Of a stretch of DNA of 64,000 nucleotides, positions 20,881 to 33,350 are shown piece by piece. The notes beneath the pieces were generated by a model. The model had not been told where the DNA came from. It saw only the letters and a program-made list of their open reading frames with translations, and did not search any database. Source of the DNA: Lunularia cruciata (taxonomy: Eukaryota > Streptophyta > Marchantiopsida > Lunulariales > Lunulariaceae); the NCBI GenBank assembly GCA_948567375.1, contig OX419758.1:2547001-2611000 (forward strand), in the 5' to 3' direction. The position numbers were made by a program, and so were the translations under genes. How positions within the stretch are numbered: position 1 is the stretch's first letter; each line of letters opens with the position of its first letter.

Positions 20881-22231
20881 ACCAGCATTATCAAGTGGAG
20901 TCTATGGTATCTTGTGGCAAAGCCTATCTCCTAAAATGTGCAGCTGTAACGGACTCCTCTTATAAGGCAGCCAAATTTTCCACTCAAAATCAATGAAATC
21001 TAGCAACCACCTCTCTATGCCCCACACATCCCCCTCTAGCATAATGAAGGCCCCATCAAGGGAGTAAGAGGAATACAAACCATGCTAACTTGTCAAAGGG
21101 ATCACGTGCAAAACAATCAAGTGGTAAGCAAAATGTCTGTCAGCCTCATCATGGAGTGTATGGGATAGCCTATGGAATAGATGTAGACATGGAAAACTAT
21201 TCTCAAATAACACCAAGATACAACCCACCTAAGATGCTAACCACTCACACGACTCAATTGGTATCCTTAGAATGGTTAACAAAGGGATAACGGAAGTGTG
21301 TGTAATCCCAAGTGTCACCATTTTCAATGTGTCGCTTGCCTCACATGAACATCCCAAGTGGTCTACTCATAGTCCTTGAGCATCCTTCCCACATGAGTCT
21401 TTACCTCTTGCAAAGCAAAATATCGATGACACATTGGGCATGGTGTATCTAGAGCCCCACATGGGGAAGTGTAGCTATGGCTAGCACAAGAATAACAATC
21501 ATAACACATGATCCTTCTCTCCATATCTCCCCATACTTGGAAAACTACAACCCATCACATCCCAACTCACATGAGTAAATGTTATCTTTCCAAACCCTAA
21601 AAACTATAAACTCTCACAACTCTCAAATTTCATCTAAAAAATTTTCAAACTAAGTTTGCATGGAATCCAAGCATTAATACCAAGAATTAGAAATGAAAAT
21701 TCTATACCCATCACTCTCAATGTGTAATAAAAATTCTAAACCCTAAAAATTCTTGAAGTCCTAATAACTTTCTACTCAATTCTCCGTTTCTTTCAAATCT
21801 CCATAACTTTCAATCTAGGTACAAATTGAACCAAAATTGAAAAACAGACATAATAGACTATTCACTCATGTGATATATGCAAGTGAGTTCTCTAAATCTG
21901 CAGGGTAAGATCTGCACTCTATAATATCTTTTCACTTGTTGCCTCCCTTCTCTCTCTACCGTCCCTCTCCTCTCTCTCCCATCCAAGAAATGAAAATGAT
22001 AATATATATAATTGTCAACTTACTAGTCCTTTAACCAACAAGGGGAGCAGCAAATCCTTTGTTTTTGACCATCAGATGCTGAATGAAGGAGCATTGGAGT
22101 TGGAAATCTGCATCAAAGAGCGAAATAAGCATGCCTGCTCCTAGCAACAACATGCACCATAAAGAGGAACAGCATGATCTGATGTTATATACTCATCTCT
22201 TTTAGGTATAGGGTCTGCTGATAAACTTGAG
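20881..22231. other. Region without recognised gene
   Basis: The first part may still belong to the RT relic's N-terminal side. From about 21540 the DNA is AT-rich with many CTAAACCCTAAAA/AACCCTAAAA-like stretches but no telomere array. Nothing else supported. Confidence 0.4.
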
Positions 22232-22255
22232 TATATATATATATATATATATATA
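22232..22255. repeat. (TA)12 microsatellite
   Basis: 24 bases of uninterrupted TA. Confidence 0.95.
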
Positions 22256-22530
22256 CTCTTATTTGAAATATTTCCCCTTATGCAATGCGGACACTCTTTT
22301 CGTTCCTTCGTATTCCCTATGGCTTATTTTATTATTAATAAATGCAGCTCATACGCCCAAGGATTGGGAAGAGTAAATATGACCGTTGGTCATACTCATC
22401 TTCATTCTGCTTCGCCAAGTGCTTTTTTCTAGAGACTATTACGACACCAAACAACTAGCTTCAAAAACATACTCAATTCTAAACATCACTGAAGTTCTCC
22501 CTTCTCCGTTTTGTAGTATTGATGACGATT

Positions 22531-23526
22531 CAAATATGAGCAATTTCACAATATGACCCTGTTTTGGTCGGTATTTGACCTTATAACCCTGTTTACGGAT
22601 ATTTCAACATATGACCCTGTTTCAAACAAATTAATAGTCTGCACATGACCAAGAGTAGGCGTTGACGTGAATCAAGTGGAAAGCCAATGGTCCAAAGATA
22701 TACCCCGTAACAAAAGGAAAAGGAGAAAAAGAAGATAAACTCACCCACTGGTGCATAATGAAATTAATGAAAAGAGGAGTCCACGAAGCCATAAAAAGTA
22801 AAGAGAAAAGCAAAGCAAAGCAAAGCCAAAACCCACATGGCAAAATCAAAATCAGGATCGCTCACAAGCGAGAATCGCCCGTGCTACTTTGCCATTTGTT
22901 CATAGCTACTACTTTGCATGTAGCATTGACACATACAGACCAAAAGCTTTTAGTGGAGCGATCGGCAGTCATACCCCATCCGATCCCATAAACTTAGTGT
23001 TTGTTACCCTATAGACGCACCATAGCCACTATTCACTACTTCAAAGTATTCAAAGTTCACTAGATCTGTAATAGAAGAGCACCATGAGGCATATGTGGGC
23101 AATATATGGGAGGATTTATTATTTTATGAAGAGTCTAACATGTATTTCAGGACTTCAACTCATAACCGAGGATGAAATACACGTCATTTCATTGGAGATC
23201 TGAAGCCCGGTGCTACTGCGTGAACGATCTCAAGTTAATAAGATGACCTTTTGAATTTTAAAATCCTCTCACTTTGCTTAACAGGCATTTCCTGAACTAA
23301 TTTCATAAAAGAGTGTGTTCAGATTGGTGGAGATGCACAAAAAGTTACATGAAACTTTTACTGTCACATAGGCATACTTGGTGTAATGTCCCGTTTTGCA
23401 CAATCGCTCGTTCATGGGCGACTCGTTCACGGGCAGACCCCATTCGCGATCAGATTGAAACAGGGTCATACGGTGAAATATTGGCCCAAACAAGGTCATA
23501 TTGTGAAAATGCTCTTCAAGTATTTG
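22531..23526. mobile_element. Terminal-inverted-repeat-like unit
   Basis: About 90-base ends are inverted relative to each other: left 22531-22618 begins CAAATATGAGCAATTTCAC, and the complement of the right end (23526-23436) begins CAAATACTTGAAGAGCATTT. Both contain repeats of a motif near CACAATATGACCCTGTTT, three on the left and two on the right, spaced about 30 bases. The interior has no protein I recognise. No clear target duplication found, so the class is uncertain (Mutator-like non-autonomous element is one option). Confidence 0.5.
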
Positions 23527-23633
23527 CAGTATATTATTTACTTTCCTGAAAAGAAAAGATAAGAACGAAAACAGAAAGATCGGGAATGACACGCAACTCT
23601 ATCAGCAGGAAAGACACGGATATTGATACGTGT

Positions 23634-23692
23634 GAATCTTGCAAGTTAATGCATGGCGGTTTGATTCCGCCGTGCATTAACTTGCAAGATTC
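23634..23692. repeat. Near-perfect 26-base-pair hairpin
   Basis: Arms 23634-23659 (GAATCTTGCAAGTTAATGCA, then TGGCGG) and 23667-23692 with a 7-base loop TTTGATT. Only one mismatch (T against G, a wobble pair in RNA). Confidence 0.95.
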
Positions 23693-23869
23693 AAAGTATA
23701 CGATACAAAGAGCAGTTCATCATAAGGACAAACCTGTCCCAGGTCATTTAACAGATGAAATATGTACGATGGTGAAAAATCGTCCTTGCAGGGTATCTCC
23801 CAGTGTACGACCTTAACCGAGGAAATCACTACCTGGAATCCTGAATACACGTAAAAATCTTGTTTAAGT

Positions 23870-23933
23870 AAAAGGCGACCGCGTAGGAAAAAATGAAGGC
23901 TGGAAGACCCCATCGAGCCGTACAAGGGAGAGA
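23870..23933 (-). repeat. Dispersed motif copy 1 (long form)
   Basis: Complement of the motif whose core is TTCTACGCGGTCGCCTTT and whose long form also has CCTTGTACGGCTTGATGGGG. The AAGGCGACCGCGTAGG end is outermost on the left; with copy 4 (24725-24786) it forms an inverted pair. Confidence 0.85.
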
Positions 23934-23972
23934 AAAAAAGGTAACATGGGGACAAATATGTGTTCGAGTGTG

Positions 23973-24040
23973 AAAAGGTGACCACATAGAACACTTGAAG
24001 GATGGGAAGGCAAAGAAAAGACAAAAGAGATAAAATAGAG
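23973..24040 (-). repeat. Dispersed motif copy 2
   Basis: AAAAGGTGACCACATAGAAC then GAAGGATGGGAAGG and GACAAAAGAGATAAAAT; lacks the CCCCATCAAGCCGTACAAGG part. Confidence 0.7.
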
Positions 24041-24455
24041 CAAATGGGACAAATAAGCGTTATGTCCTTCAACCCACCCCGATAAAGGTTACGATGGTGA
24101 ACTTTATGGATGCCATTTTGGACGTGGTCGAGAGATTATTCCTGCGAGCTAGAATACCGGAAGAGGATAATACAAAGAGTTTCACTCGAGGAGGACTTGG
24201 ATGAGTGAATGACATTAGAGGTGTCTCCACTATGGCTGGTCCATTGCCCACGCAAGAAGACATGGGAAATCTTCCAAAATGAAATAATGACGTTAATGGT
24301 GCTGAAGCTCGCTTCTTGTTTGAGAAGATTCACCACTAGAAAGTATTTCAGATTTCGAGCCTGATTGAAATGGGGTTTAAAATGGACTGGGTGTTCAAAG
24401 GTAGGGTGTCGTACCTACTCGTGGATGTCACTCATAAAAATGAATATATGACAGG

Positions 24456-24492
24456 AAAGGTGATCGCGTAGAAAACACGAAGGATGGGAAGA
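24456..24492 (-). repeat. Dispersed motif copy 3 (short)
   Basis: AAAGGTGATCGCGTAGAAAA then CACGAAGGATGGGAAGA. Confidence 0.8.
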
Positions 24493-24724
24493 ATATGTGA
24501 AGAATGAATATATGCAGAAGAATGAATACAGAAAGTTAAGACAGTTCCTAGGAACCTAACGCCATGAACCCGAACTCTACACACAGCGCTAATGGACAAA
24601 TATATTTTCTGTTACTTGGTCAGCTTGGTAAAACAGTTGTTAACAAGTTTTACAAGTACAGCATCGACTACATACAGAAGGTGGTAGATAAACTCATGTT
24701 ACTCAAGCTACCTATTTTGCCTCA

Positions 24725-24786
24725 CCCTTGTACGGCTTGATAGGGTCTTCCCGTCCTTCGTGTGTTCTACGCGGTCGGCCTTTTCC
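24725..24786 (+). repeat. Dispersed motif copy 4 (long form)
   Basis: CCCTTGTACGGCTTGATAGG, CTTCCCGTCCTTCGTG and TTCTACGCGGTCGGCCTTTT in one run. Confidence 0.85.
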
Positions 24787-25551
24787 CCCATAAACTCAAG
24801 TTATCAATGTACAACGTGAGCACCAATTCCAAGTAAAACTTGTCTTCGTACCTGCCAGAGCACAGTACAGTACGAAATTGAAATCCGTCAACTACGTCAA
24901 AGATAGACATAGAATACTGCAATCTCCTGTACTGCACCACTCAGGACTGTGCCATACCGCGTAACCATTGAATATGTTTCAATCATATTCCCTTTCAGGT
25001 CAGAGTTCTGAGAGAAACTGTCTTTAATGATGGATGTTTGTAAATTTGAGAAGTACGTTGGCGTGTGTGAGATCAACTGCTTTTATATTACTCATATCTT
25101 ATACTAGACTTGTCTTCAGACAAGGTCGAGGGAATTTATATAAAGTTTATTCTCAAAACAAAGGTTTACTCGGGCTAACTGACACCCTGATCCTATCATG
25201 GCCTCCATATTACAAAATGTTTCCTCGCACCACCTCGAGTTCTGGAGACCGATATGCAGGTAATGTTCTTCCCTGCGTTTCTTGTAACGAGCCTGACCTC
25301 TTCTTGTCAACTTACGATCACGGTAATCGTGTCTAACATAATGATGATAGAAACTAAATGTCTGCATGTGGTTCATCAACTTGAATTGTATAGTCCGCGT
25401 TTTGGTAAAAGTGGAAAGTTCGAACATTGAAGTCCTACAAATTGAAACAATTGGCTCTCTCCTTGACCAAAAGTGAGCAATTTTGACTTGGAAAGGGCTT
25501 GAAGTGAGAGTAAAGTCCTCAGACAGCTCAGAGGTATTTGGTTCACACGTG

Positions 25552-25591
25552 TTGTTCACTGTCATTGTTGTAAAACAATGACAGTGAACAA
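25552..25591. repeat. Perfect 18-base-pair hairpin
   Basis: Arms TTGTTCACTGTCATTGTT (25552-25569) and AACAATGACAGTGAACAA (25574-25591) with loop GTAA. Two open stretches diverge from it (25565 leftwards, 149 codons; 25578 rightwards, 114 codons), both starting MTVNN because the palindrome encodes the same residues on each strand; I do not regard them as proven genes. Confidence 0.95.
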
Positions 25592-25781
25592 TTTAGAACT
25601 ACAATCGACTCTTGAGTGCGTGTTCCGTATTTGCAGAGATAGATTAACAATATTGAGAATTTGGCACTATACCCAAGAGGGCAAAGACGACTCAACCATC
25701 TCTAATCGTTTCACTAGAAGTTTGTTCAGCTTACTTACGGTGTTGTATACGTATTTATACTTGTTTATACGTTTTTGTCTA

Positions 25782-25817
25782 CGTCCTTCGTGTTTTCTAC
25801 GCGGTCGCCTTTCTCTT
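25782..25817 (+). repeat. Dispersed motif copy 5 (short)
   Basis: CGTCCTTCGTGTTTTCTACG followed by CGGTCGCCTTTCTCTT. Confidence 0.85.
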
Positions 25818-26057
25818 CCGGTGTTGTTATGTTTCGGTGATGATAGGTCGGGGTTCGTTAGATTGTCGATACGTAATCCATCTTCAGCTCAGTTTAAGTC
25901 TGTTAAGCAATCGGTTACGTAGTTATCACCCACCATACATATATTCTCACCTTTTCACATATATCGTATCGGGTTAAAATCAACATATGTGAGGGGTATA
26001 CATATCGTTTAATCTTAATTGGCTCAACTTTTATAAAGAGATTATAAGTAATTAATT

Positions 26058-26084
26058 CTTCGTTTTTCCTACGCGGTCGCCTTC
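26058..26084 (+). repeat. Dispersed motif copy 6 (core)
   Basis: CTTCGTTTTTCCTACGCGGT then CGCCTTC. Confidence 0.8.
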
Positions 26085-26327
26085 GTCCATGAACTACAGA
26101 TTAAAGGAGTTGTTGCTTAACTTTCATTCGAGGTTACGTGGTTACCATCGAATATATATTCTTTTGTTAAAACAATTTATTTTTCCCACCTTTTCACATA
26201 AATTATATCGGGTTAAATCAACTTATGTCAAGAGTATTCATGTAATCTATCCTCAATCGACCTCAAATTTTGTATAGAGATGAAAAGTAATCAACTATAG
26301 AAGTTGTTGCTTAACATCCTAAAAGAG

Positions 26328-26380
26328 AAAAAGGCGACCGCGTAGGAAAAATGAAGGATGGGAAGACCCCATCAAGCCGT
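26328..26380 (-). repeat. Dispersed motif copy 7 (long form)
   Basis: AAGGCGACCGCGTAGGAAAA, then ATGAAGGATGGGAAGACCCC and ATCAAGCCGT. Confidence 0.85.
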
Positions 26381-26405
26381 AAACATCCTAAAAACTGCAA
26401 ATAGG

Positions 26406-28215
26406 TGTTACTACGTTTTCATTCCAAACTGGACGTGATGACAGTATAATCTAAAGAAAAAGAAATAGCTCATTATAAAATAGGTACTATAAAATAAATA
26501 TAATGTTCACATCAGGGAGGAAAGATAACACATCACTCTAAAAATATGTTCCCATTGTTCATATATGATTATGAAGATTGATTATCCAATATTATTAATG
26601 ATAGTTGGTGAGTGAATTCTCTCCGCCTGTCTTAAGGGGAAGTCGTGTTATAATCTTTTTTACCTCTCATCCTAAAACTATATAGTTTTCTGTATCTCCA
26701 TAATTATAAATGTCCTCAAGAAATCTATCAAATTCACTTTAATCAATCAGTTTAAGTTTTATTTATTATTATGTACAACTATATCGTAAGAGTCCTTCGT
26801 TTGATTTTATCATAAATTCAAGTAAGATAGACCAAATCTACCAATCTCTACAATTGAACACAGTTTAATATGTCAACACTGCTTAATATGGGTAAATGTG
26901 TAAATCCTAAATGCTTGAATTTAGGATGTTTATATTTTGTATGATCTTACTCATCTATCTCATATGAAATATTATAACCTCTTTTGACCTATTTCTCATA
27001 ATAAATTAACTGATTATTTGAAAATATCATATTAAAATTTTATCTACATAATAGATGAAAATGATACATATATACCTATTATATAGAGAAAATTTAATAC
27101 AAGAAATATTTTTTATTTTTTATCTAAACTATTAAGATTAAAACTTTAAAACTTTAAAACTTTTCTATAATAAAAACACATGCAAAGATCTAGATAATAA
27201 TCTGATAAAGAATTATTTGTCACATTAAATTATATATAAATAAATGTACAAAAGAGGATATCAAAAGTGGTAAGCTACATATACGTATTATATGTATACA
27301 TTTACAATATCTATGACATATGGATGGAATTATAAAAAAAAAAAGGAGATGATTGACTTACAAGATAGAATAAAACTAGTTATGAAAAAAATTCAAGATC
27401 AAGTGATACATTTATTGAAATCTAAACATACTACTAGAATGAATTGCGCAATAAACTCTCTCCTTATTCGATTCAATACTTTACTATATGTCAGTTCCTT
27501 CTAATGGGAAACAAGAGAAGAAAAATACAATAACATCTTATAAATTTCTAAAGACAGTCTTTCAATTGATAACATGCATAAACCTTCGAAATTAACCTTC
27601 GAAATATATATGAGAACTAATTATTTTACTTGCATTAACATGATTATTTAATGATAAAATTAAAAGCTTATGACCTGAATTAGAAAGCATAATTCAGATC
27701 TAAAAGCTTTTAAGTTAACCGCAACCCAAGAAGCTATTTTGTAACATTTTATCTTACTTATGATCTGTGAAGTAACCTTTTTAGTGATTTTTTTCTATAG
27801 TAGAATTGAAACTATATCTGGAATAAATTATATACATTATGAGGAAATAAAATGCAGAAAAGTCTAAAATTACAGTATACTATAATAAATTAAAGGAAGA
27901 GCTCTTCCCAATTTTTTGTTCAAAATATTTCAATAGATTAAGTTTGATACTTGATTTGTCAAATATTTGAAATTATGATTTAAAACAATAATTTTAACTA
28001 TGGGAACACTACTAGAAACAGCTAGAAACATATGTAAATCCTGAATTTCTACTTTTCATACGTCTTTTGTTCTATGTGGTCGTCCTTTTCTCTCCAATTT
28101 CTACTTTTCCCTATTACTCAAGCTCTCTTCTATATGTTTCAATGTTCCAAAAATTTTAATTTGATAATAATTCTCTTAGAACCAGATTTGAAACATGTTC
28201 ATATTTCCACAAATC
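26406..28215. repeat. Macro-repeat module M, copy 1 (diverged)
   Basis: Homologous to 29371-31080 and 33360-35090 through shared landmarks: GTTACTACRTTTTC start, AAATAGCTCATT, CCTAAAACTATATAGTTTC, TAACCGCAAC, GTGATCTGTGAAGTAAC and TGTAAATCCTGAATTTCTAC. AT-rich, no coding capacity recognised. Dispersed motif copy 8 is inserted near its end. Confidence 0.85.
28061..28093 (+). repeat. Dispersed motif copy 8
   Basis: CGTCTTTTGTTCTATGTGGT then CGTCCTTTTCTCT; absent from the matching place in M2 and M3, so it is an insertion into this module's ancestor of the tandem unit start. Confidence 0.65.
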
Positions 28216-28429
28216 ATAATAATACAGAGTATGAAAAATTTAAATTTTAGAGTGAAAAATATTTTCTTCTTCATAACTAACAAAGTAAATATTTGTTTGC
28301 AAATTATAATTATGAAAAGTATCTCTAAATTTATAATCCATGACTAGATGTATTGTGAAAATCCAACCTCTACATACTAATAGTATAATGGTAAGAATAG
28401 GATTCCCTCAAGTATGATCTGAAATGATT

Positions 28430-29345
28430 AGATTGATGAAAAAGTGTCGAGAATGGTAATTTTCTATTGTTTCCAATTTAACCTCCTGTGCAGGAATCAT
28501 TCTTAAAGATGTAGTGTCAACCATTGTGGTGCACTAAAAAAAAGGGAAAAATAAAATCACTTCACACATATCTGTTCTAATTGTTCCTAAAGATGATGGT
28601 TCATTGTACGCCAAAGGCCTCTTCTCCACAAAGAAGTATTCATCCCAAAGGCCAAGTCCAACCCAAAGGTTGGTATACCCTAAAGGTAGGTTCTATCCCA
28701 AAAGTCCTATTACTATGTTGATTACAATTTGATGAGTATGTACTACCTTTCCAAAAGGCAAAATCCCAAAGGAGTTTTGAAATTGACTAAATGATGGATT
28801 TTCTATTTTATGGTATTGTTGATACTCTAGGCTCCCAAAGCCCTTCTCTAGATTGTCTTGCTCCTTCAAACTCCAAGGATCACACATCTGACCAAGTGCT
28901 AATGCCTCTCTACATTCAAACACATGTGTTCCTTCTACAAGTCTCCTCACCTCTACTCGACCAACCATACAAGCAATGACAATAAGTGTAGGTAATCAGC
29001 ATTAAGGATCATGGAGGTCCTTGCACTCAAACTTTGATTATGGAAAAAAGAACAAATTTAGATTGGGAACAAAACCCTCTATACAATTTCCTACTTTGCA
29101 ATGATGAGATTTAATGGTTAAAAAGCATTGTAGACCTTCTAATTACACTTACATAACTCATCACTTATCTTACATACTTATCTTATCTTATCTTATCTTA
29201 ATGTGTTAGATTAAGGATTACCTACATGTCAATGGCCAGCTCACATATTCAATTTGGCATTTACTCCTACAAGTTTACAACCTAAGATCTTTTGCTACAA
29301 AGTTGTCATAACTCTAAAAGTGCTTATAGGCCAAAGATATATAAG
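28430..29345 (-). repeat. Module N, copy 1
   Basis: Shares a series of short landmarks with 44100-45130 and, reversed, with 60080-60660: AACCTCYTGTGCAGGAA, CTCTAGACAAGTGCAAATG-like, CACTCAAGCACYCATGTTCC-like, CACCTCWACTC, and a TTATC repeat. Strand is given relative to the coiled-coil elements that carry the same module. Confidence 0.65.
29177..29200. repeat. (TTATC)n short tandem repeat
   Basis: About 24 bases with period 5; the same repeat recurs at 33173-33189 and, reversed, at 60205-60225. Confidence 0.9.
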
Positions 29346-31947
29346 TATAACATTGATGAAAGGAATAGTTGTTACTACATTTTCAGTCCAAACTGATGAT
29401 GGAATAGCTAAAGAAAATAAATAGCTCATTGTAAAACAAGTACTATAAAATGAATATAATGTTAACATAAGGAAGGAAAGATACAATATTATTATAAAAA
29501 TCTGTTCCTATTATTCATATATCATTCTAAAGATTGATTATCCAATATTACTATGAGAGTGAATTTCTCTATTTCTCTTATTCTCTTAGCTTGTCTTTAC
29601 AAGAACTTATGTAAGAATCATTTTACCTCTCATCCTAAAACTATATAGTTTCAGTATCTCCAGAATTATAATCTGAATTCCTAAATTTTACTTTAAGTAA
29701 TCAATATAATTTTTCATTTAATATTTTTTACAACTATATTCAAATATTATTTTTTAATCATATCATAAATTCAAGTAAGATGGAGCAAATCTACTAATCT
29801 CTACTAGTGAACAAAGTTTAATATATCAAGATTGCTTAATATGTTGTACGTGTGATTGCTTAATGAACGATACATGTGTTTGTTTGAATTTAGGATGTTT
29901 ATATTTTGTATGGTCTTACTGATCTACTTTATGTGAAATATTAAAAACTATGAACTCTTTTGACTATTTCAAATAATAAATTTTTATTTTTTGAAATTTT
30001 TATCTACATAATAGATACATATATATCTATTATATAGAGAAAATTAATCTAAGAAATAAAATAAAATTTTTAGTCTAAACTAATAATAATTAAAATATAA
30101 AAGTTAAAAGAATTTCAAAAAAAAAATACACATGCAAAGATCAAGATGCTAATTTGATTAAATAATATTAATTTTCACATAGCATAAATATGGATATCAA
30201 AAGATGTAAGCTTCATGTACATTTGTAATATCCATGACAGATAGATGGAACTATAAGAATAAAAACTGAGATGATTGACTTACAAAATAGAATAAAATAG
30301 TAATGAAAGTTATTTTCAAGTTAGAGTGTTAAATTTATAGAAATTTTACATTCTATTTAAGAATGAATTTTACAATAAACTCTCTCCTTATTTGACTTAA
30401 TACTCTACTGTGTGTTAGTCCCTTTTGATGGGAAACAAGGAAAGAAAAATACAATAATATCCTATTAATCTCTAAAAAGAGTCTTTCCATTGATAAAATA
30501 TTCATGCATCAATTCATCTTTAAAATATTATAAGAATAAATAATTTTATTTAATTTATGATAAAACAAATAATTTATTACCTGAATTTAAAAGCAAATTT
30601 CACACCTCAAACCTTTTAAGTTAACCGCAACACTAAAAGCTATTTTATTATTTTGTTATATAATTGTGATCTGTGAAGTAACACTTTTTAGTAATTTCTT
30701 CTATAATAGAATTCAGAATTGTATCTGGAATAAATGATATTCATAATGACGAAATAAAACTCATAAAATCTAAATTTTCAGTATACTTAAAAAAAAGAGG
30801 GACAAGCTTGTCTCAAGTTTTTGTTCAAAATAGTTCAATGATTAAGTTTGATGCTTGATTTATCAAATATTTGAAATTATGATTTGAAGTGACAAGGTTA
30901 ATTTTGAGCACACTAACTGCTAGAAAGTTCTGTAAATCCTGAATTTCTACATTTCTTTATTACTCAAGCTCTCATAAAAGACATTTCCTTATGTTTCAAT
31001 GTTTCAAATATGAACTTTTAATTTAATAAAAAACCTTTTAGAACCAGATTTGCGACATGCTCATAGTTGAATTAATTATAATAGTATGTATGTAAAAATA
31101 TAACTACAAACTGATTTATATATTGTGTGTTATTTTAATCTATATTTATTTAGATTTTCTTAGAAATAGTTTCTCTGACATGTAGAACTATCTCTTCCTT
31201 TAGTTCATTTATTACAAAAACACTTTGATGTAAAATAAAAGAGAATATTAAGATTCATTTATAAAATAATTATAGCCTATATTAGATGAAATAAATAAAT
31301 TATTATCTAGTAAAATATCTTAGATATAGGTAAAATTTGTAGAGTTTATATGGTTCCCCATATAATTAAAAATAAATATACAATATCTTATATCAATAAT
31401 AATAATAATTAATTTTAGTTATCAAGAAAAATTGTAGAACATAAATTATTGATCAAAATAAAATCAAGGCAAAAGATCTTTAAAAGATAATCATAATAAT
31501 GAATATAATTTTGTAATTTATGTAAATTTATTCTATTAATCTTCTTCTTGATATAATATATAACATGTCTAAAATTAATCATTATATTAAAAATGTGGTA
31601 ATAAACTTGAATCTGATAAGAATGAGATGGTTGTCAAAATCTTTCTCATTACTTTATATAATGTATAATCAAATGATAATTTCAAATTATTGATATGTTT
31701 GTTAGGTAGATACTTTATGCTCTTTCTATTGAGGAAGGAACAAACATTCTTGAGTCCACTTAAGCTCCTTACTAACTTACGATATATATATCCAAGAATA
31801 AGTTTGATTAAGTTTGTCAATAGATTAAGTTTGATACTTAATTTGTCAAATATTTGAAATTATGATTTAAAATAATAAGTTTAATTATGTGCACACTACT
31901 AGAAACTGCTAGAAACATATGTAAATCCTGAATTTCTACTTTTCATA

Positions 31948-31975
31948 CTTCTTTTGTTCTAGTCCTTTTCTCTCC
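31948..31975 (+). repeat. Dispersed motif copy 9 (deleted)
   Basis: CTTCTTTTGTTCTAGTCCTT then TTCTCTCC; same place as copy 8 in the tandem unit but with the ATGTGGTCG bases missing. Confidence 0.6.
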
Positions 31976-32318
31976 AATTTCTACTTTTCCCTATTACTCA
32001 AGCTCTCTTCTATATGTTTCAATGTTCCAAAACTTTTACTTTGATAATTATTCTCTTAGAACCAGATTTGCAACATGTTCATAGTTCCACAAGTTATAAT
32101 AATCCAGAGTATGCAAAATTTAAATGTTAGAGTGAAAAATATTTTCTTCTTCATAACTAACAAAGTAAATATTTGTTTGCAAATTATAATTATAAAAAGT
32201 ATCTCTAAATTTATAATCCATGACTAGATGTATTGTGAGAATCCAACGTCTACATACTAATATTATGATGGTAAGAATAGGATTCCCTCAAGTATGATCT
32301 GAAATGATTAGATTGATG

Positions 32319-33350
32319 AAAAAGTGTCAAGAATTGTAATTTTCTATTGTTTCCAATTTAACCTCCTGTGCAGGAATCATTCTTAAAGATGTAGTGTCAA
32401 CCATTGTGGTGCACTAAAAAAAAGGGAAAAATAAAATCACTTCACACATATCTATTCTAATTGTTCGTAAAGATGATGGTTCACTGTACGCCAAAGGCCT
32501 TATCTTCCCAAAGAAGCATTCATCCCAAAGGCCAAGTCCAACCCAAAGGTTGGTATACACTAAAGGTAGGTTCTATCCCAAAAGTCCTATTACTATGTTA
32601 ATTACAATTTGATGAGTTTGTACTACATTCATCCCAAAGGCCAGGTCCAACCAAAGGTCGGTATACCCTAAAGGTAGGTTCTATCCCAAAAGTCCTATTA
32701 CTATGTTAATTACAATTTGATGAGTATGTACTACCTTTCCAAAAGGCAAAATCACAAAGGAGTTTTGAAATTAACTAACTGATGGATTCTATATTTTATG
32801 GTATTGTTGATACTCTAGGCTCCCAAATCCCTTCTCTAGATTGTCTTGCTCCTTCAAAACTCCAAGGATCACACATCTGACCAAGTGCTAATGCCTCTCT
32901 ACATTCAAACACATGTGTTCCTCCTACAAGTCTCCTCACCTCTACTCGACCAACCATACAAGCAATGACAGTAAGTGTAGGTAATCAGCATTAAGGATCA
33001 TGGAGGTCCTTGCACTCAAACTTTGATTATGGAAAAAAGAACAAATTTAGATTGGGAACAAAACCCCCTATACAATTTCCTACTCTGCAATGATGAGATT
33101 TAATGGTTAAAAAGCATTGTAGACCTTCTAATTACACTTACATAACTCATCACTTATCTTACATACTTATCTTATCTTATCTTATCTTAATGTGTTAGAT
33201 TAAGGATTACCTACATGTCAATGGCCAGCTCACATATTCAATTTGGCATTTACTCCTACAAGTTTACAACCTAAGATCTTTTGCTACAAAGTTGTCATAA
33301 CTCTAAAAGTGCTTATAGGCCAAAGATATATAAGTATAACATTGATGAAA
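32319..33350 (-). repeat. Module N, copy 2
   Basis: Second copy of 28430-29345 within the tandem unit, including the TTATC repeat. Confidence 0.75.
32518..32734. repeat. 109-base tandem duplication inside copy 2
   Basis: Units 32518-32626 and 32627-32734, both starting ATTCATCCCAAAGGCCA. Copy 1 of the macro unit has one such unit (28647-28755), so the duplication came after the 3.9 kb event. Confidence 0.92.

Larger units (their letters stand above)
23693..26405. other. Unrecognised region with dispersed motif copies
   Basis: No protein recognised. An open + strand stretch near 24093-24203 (MVNFMDAILDVVERLFLRAR) and another near 24310-24450 look coding-like but match nothing I know. Seven copies of a short dispersed motif (listed separately) and a hairpin at 25552-25591 lie here. 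Confidence 0.4.
27932..31797. repeat. 3.9 kb tandem unit, copy 1
   Basis: Starts AATAGATTAAGTTTGATACT and is repeated almost colinearly from 31819. It comprises the end of M1, module N1, module M2 and module P1 (about 31080-31797). No open frame with recognisable protein. Confidence 0.92.

Noticed and set aside
21540-21800. CCCTAAA-like words
   Set aside because: Isolated AAACCCTAAAA words without a tandem array, so not an interstitial telomere repeat.
27292-27504. 70-codon open frame in module M1
   Set aside because: Not conserved in the same frame in M2 or M3.
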